From Tamaricihabitans halophyticus (GTDB taxonomy: Bacteria; Actinomycetota; Actinomycetes; Mycobacteriales; Pseudonocardiaceae), in contig NZ_SLXQ01000001.1 in NCBI RefSeq assembly GCF_004340875.1, positions 186,001 to 250,000 on the forward strand: a stretch of DNA of 64,000 nt, in the 5' to 3' direction. Within the stretch, counting starts at the first letter, position 1, and every line of letters begins with the position of its first letter. The translations under genes and the position numbers were made by a program. Below the pieces are notes generated by a model. It worked only from the letters and a program-made list of their open reading frames with translations, was not told the origin of the DNA and made no database searches. Below, piece by piece: positions 63,729-64,000 of the stretch.

Positions 63729-64000
63729 TGACGTCCGCGACCGTGCTCCCGGAGCCAACCGGCTCCGCCCCGCCAGCTCGGCCAAAGCTGCGTGGTTCGC
63801 TACACGCCTGGTCGTTCTACTTCTCGCTGTTCGCCGGCGCCGCGCTGGTCGTACTTGCCGCGGCCACCGTTTCCGGGATCGCGGCGCTGGCCACCTCGGT
63901 GTACACGGTTACCGTGCTCGCACTGTTCGGTGTGAGTGCGCTTTACCACCGGCGGACCTGGGTGAGTGCGCGGGCGCGGGTCTGGATGAAACGCCTCGAC
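63729..64000 (+). CDS. Hemolysin III family membrane protein, 3'-truncated by window edge
   Basis: First 90 codons seen. Polar N terminus (MTSATVLPEPTGSAPPARPKL), LRGSLHAWSFYFSLFAGAALVVLAAATV, TVTVLALFGVSALYHRRTWVSARARVWMKRLD: the YqfA/hemolysin III start with the conserved LYHR motif of the PAQR-like membrane fold. Function in bacteria unclear (membrane energetics in E. coli). Follows the CoA-binding gene at 102 bp; GTG 63729 is the first start after the palindrome. Confidence 0.85.

Overview
The window is 64 kb of high-GC, densely coded chromosome from an actinomycete. The marker genes are mshB (mycothiol synthesis), an LpqW-type lipoprotein, actinobacterial DapD/DapC, GuaB1, DUF4245, DUF6542 and DUF397 proteins, and an XRE/DUF5753-type regulator. 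Together with frequent GTG starts and 4-bp start/stop overlaps they fit the Pseudonocardiaceae (Amycolatopsis/Saccharomonospora-like) best. That placement is inference. From memory, much of the gene order (dapD, dapC, fdx, mshB, lpqW, typA, then ychF, ispH, xseA, xseB, glpX, fumC, phoH, a Z-prenyl synthase and hemolysin III) follows the Rv1201c to Rv1085c stretch of Mycobacterium tuberculosis, with lineage-specific blocks inserted.

Layout. 0-4 kb: lysine/DAP genes dapD and dapC, a 7Fe ferredoxin, a CHAD protein and a GNAT acetyltransferase. 4-16 kb: a long minus-strand run of typA, lpqW, a complete oligopeptide ABC transporter (SBP, two permeases, two ATPases), mshB and two small genes. 16-20 kb: trpS behind a trp-type attenuator, a Nudix hydrolase, and a histidine kinase/response regulator pair. 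20-27 kb: a divergent LolA-like lipoprotein-carrier plus ABC exporter operon, then a thiamine ABC transporter under a TPP riboswitch. 27-34 kb: accessory region with small membrane proteins, a methyltransferase with a duplicated gene start, an Abi-type defence gene between direct repeats, an ABC-F antibiotic-resistance ATPase, and ychF. 34-47 kb: DNA-repair-rich block (Ada-AlkA fusion, Ogt, SbcC, SbcD, RmuC, XseA, XseB) with ispH. 47-56 kb: central metabolism (glpX, fumC), a secreted trypsin-like protease, a ferredoxin-NADP reductase-like flavoprotein, a TetR/zinc-free alcohol dehydrogenase-type oxidoreductase pair with palindromic operators, and an ATP-dependent DNA ligase. 56-64 kb: an XRE/DUF397 module with divergent small genes, guaB1, phoH, a small secreted protein, a Z-isoprenyl diphosphate synthase, a CoA-binding protein and the start of hemolysin III.

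Most noteworthy non-coding structure: (i) an 18-codon leader peptide with tandem Trp codons and a complete 1:2/2:3/3:4 attenuator in front of trpS; (ii) about a dozen copies of a short palindromic repeat (arms ACCGCAA/TTGCGGT around a T/A-rich core) at gene ends, several of which contain the gene's stop codon; (iii) a 1.24-kb abi segment bounded by 27/30-identical direct repeats; (iv) four TCTCAG repeats with 11/19/11-bp spacing in the promoter shared by a two-component system and an ABC operon; (v) a nearly identical 30-nt leader motif in front of ispH and phoH; (vi) a perfect 22-bp palindrome beside a TetR-linked oxidoreductase and a 42-codon orphan gene. No tRNA, rRNA, CRISPR array, insertion sequence or prophage was seen.
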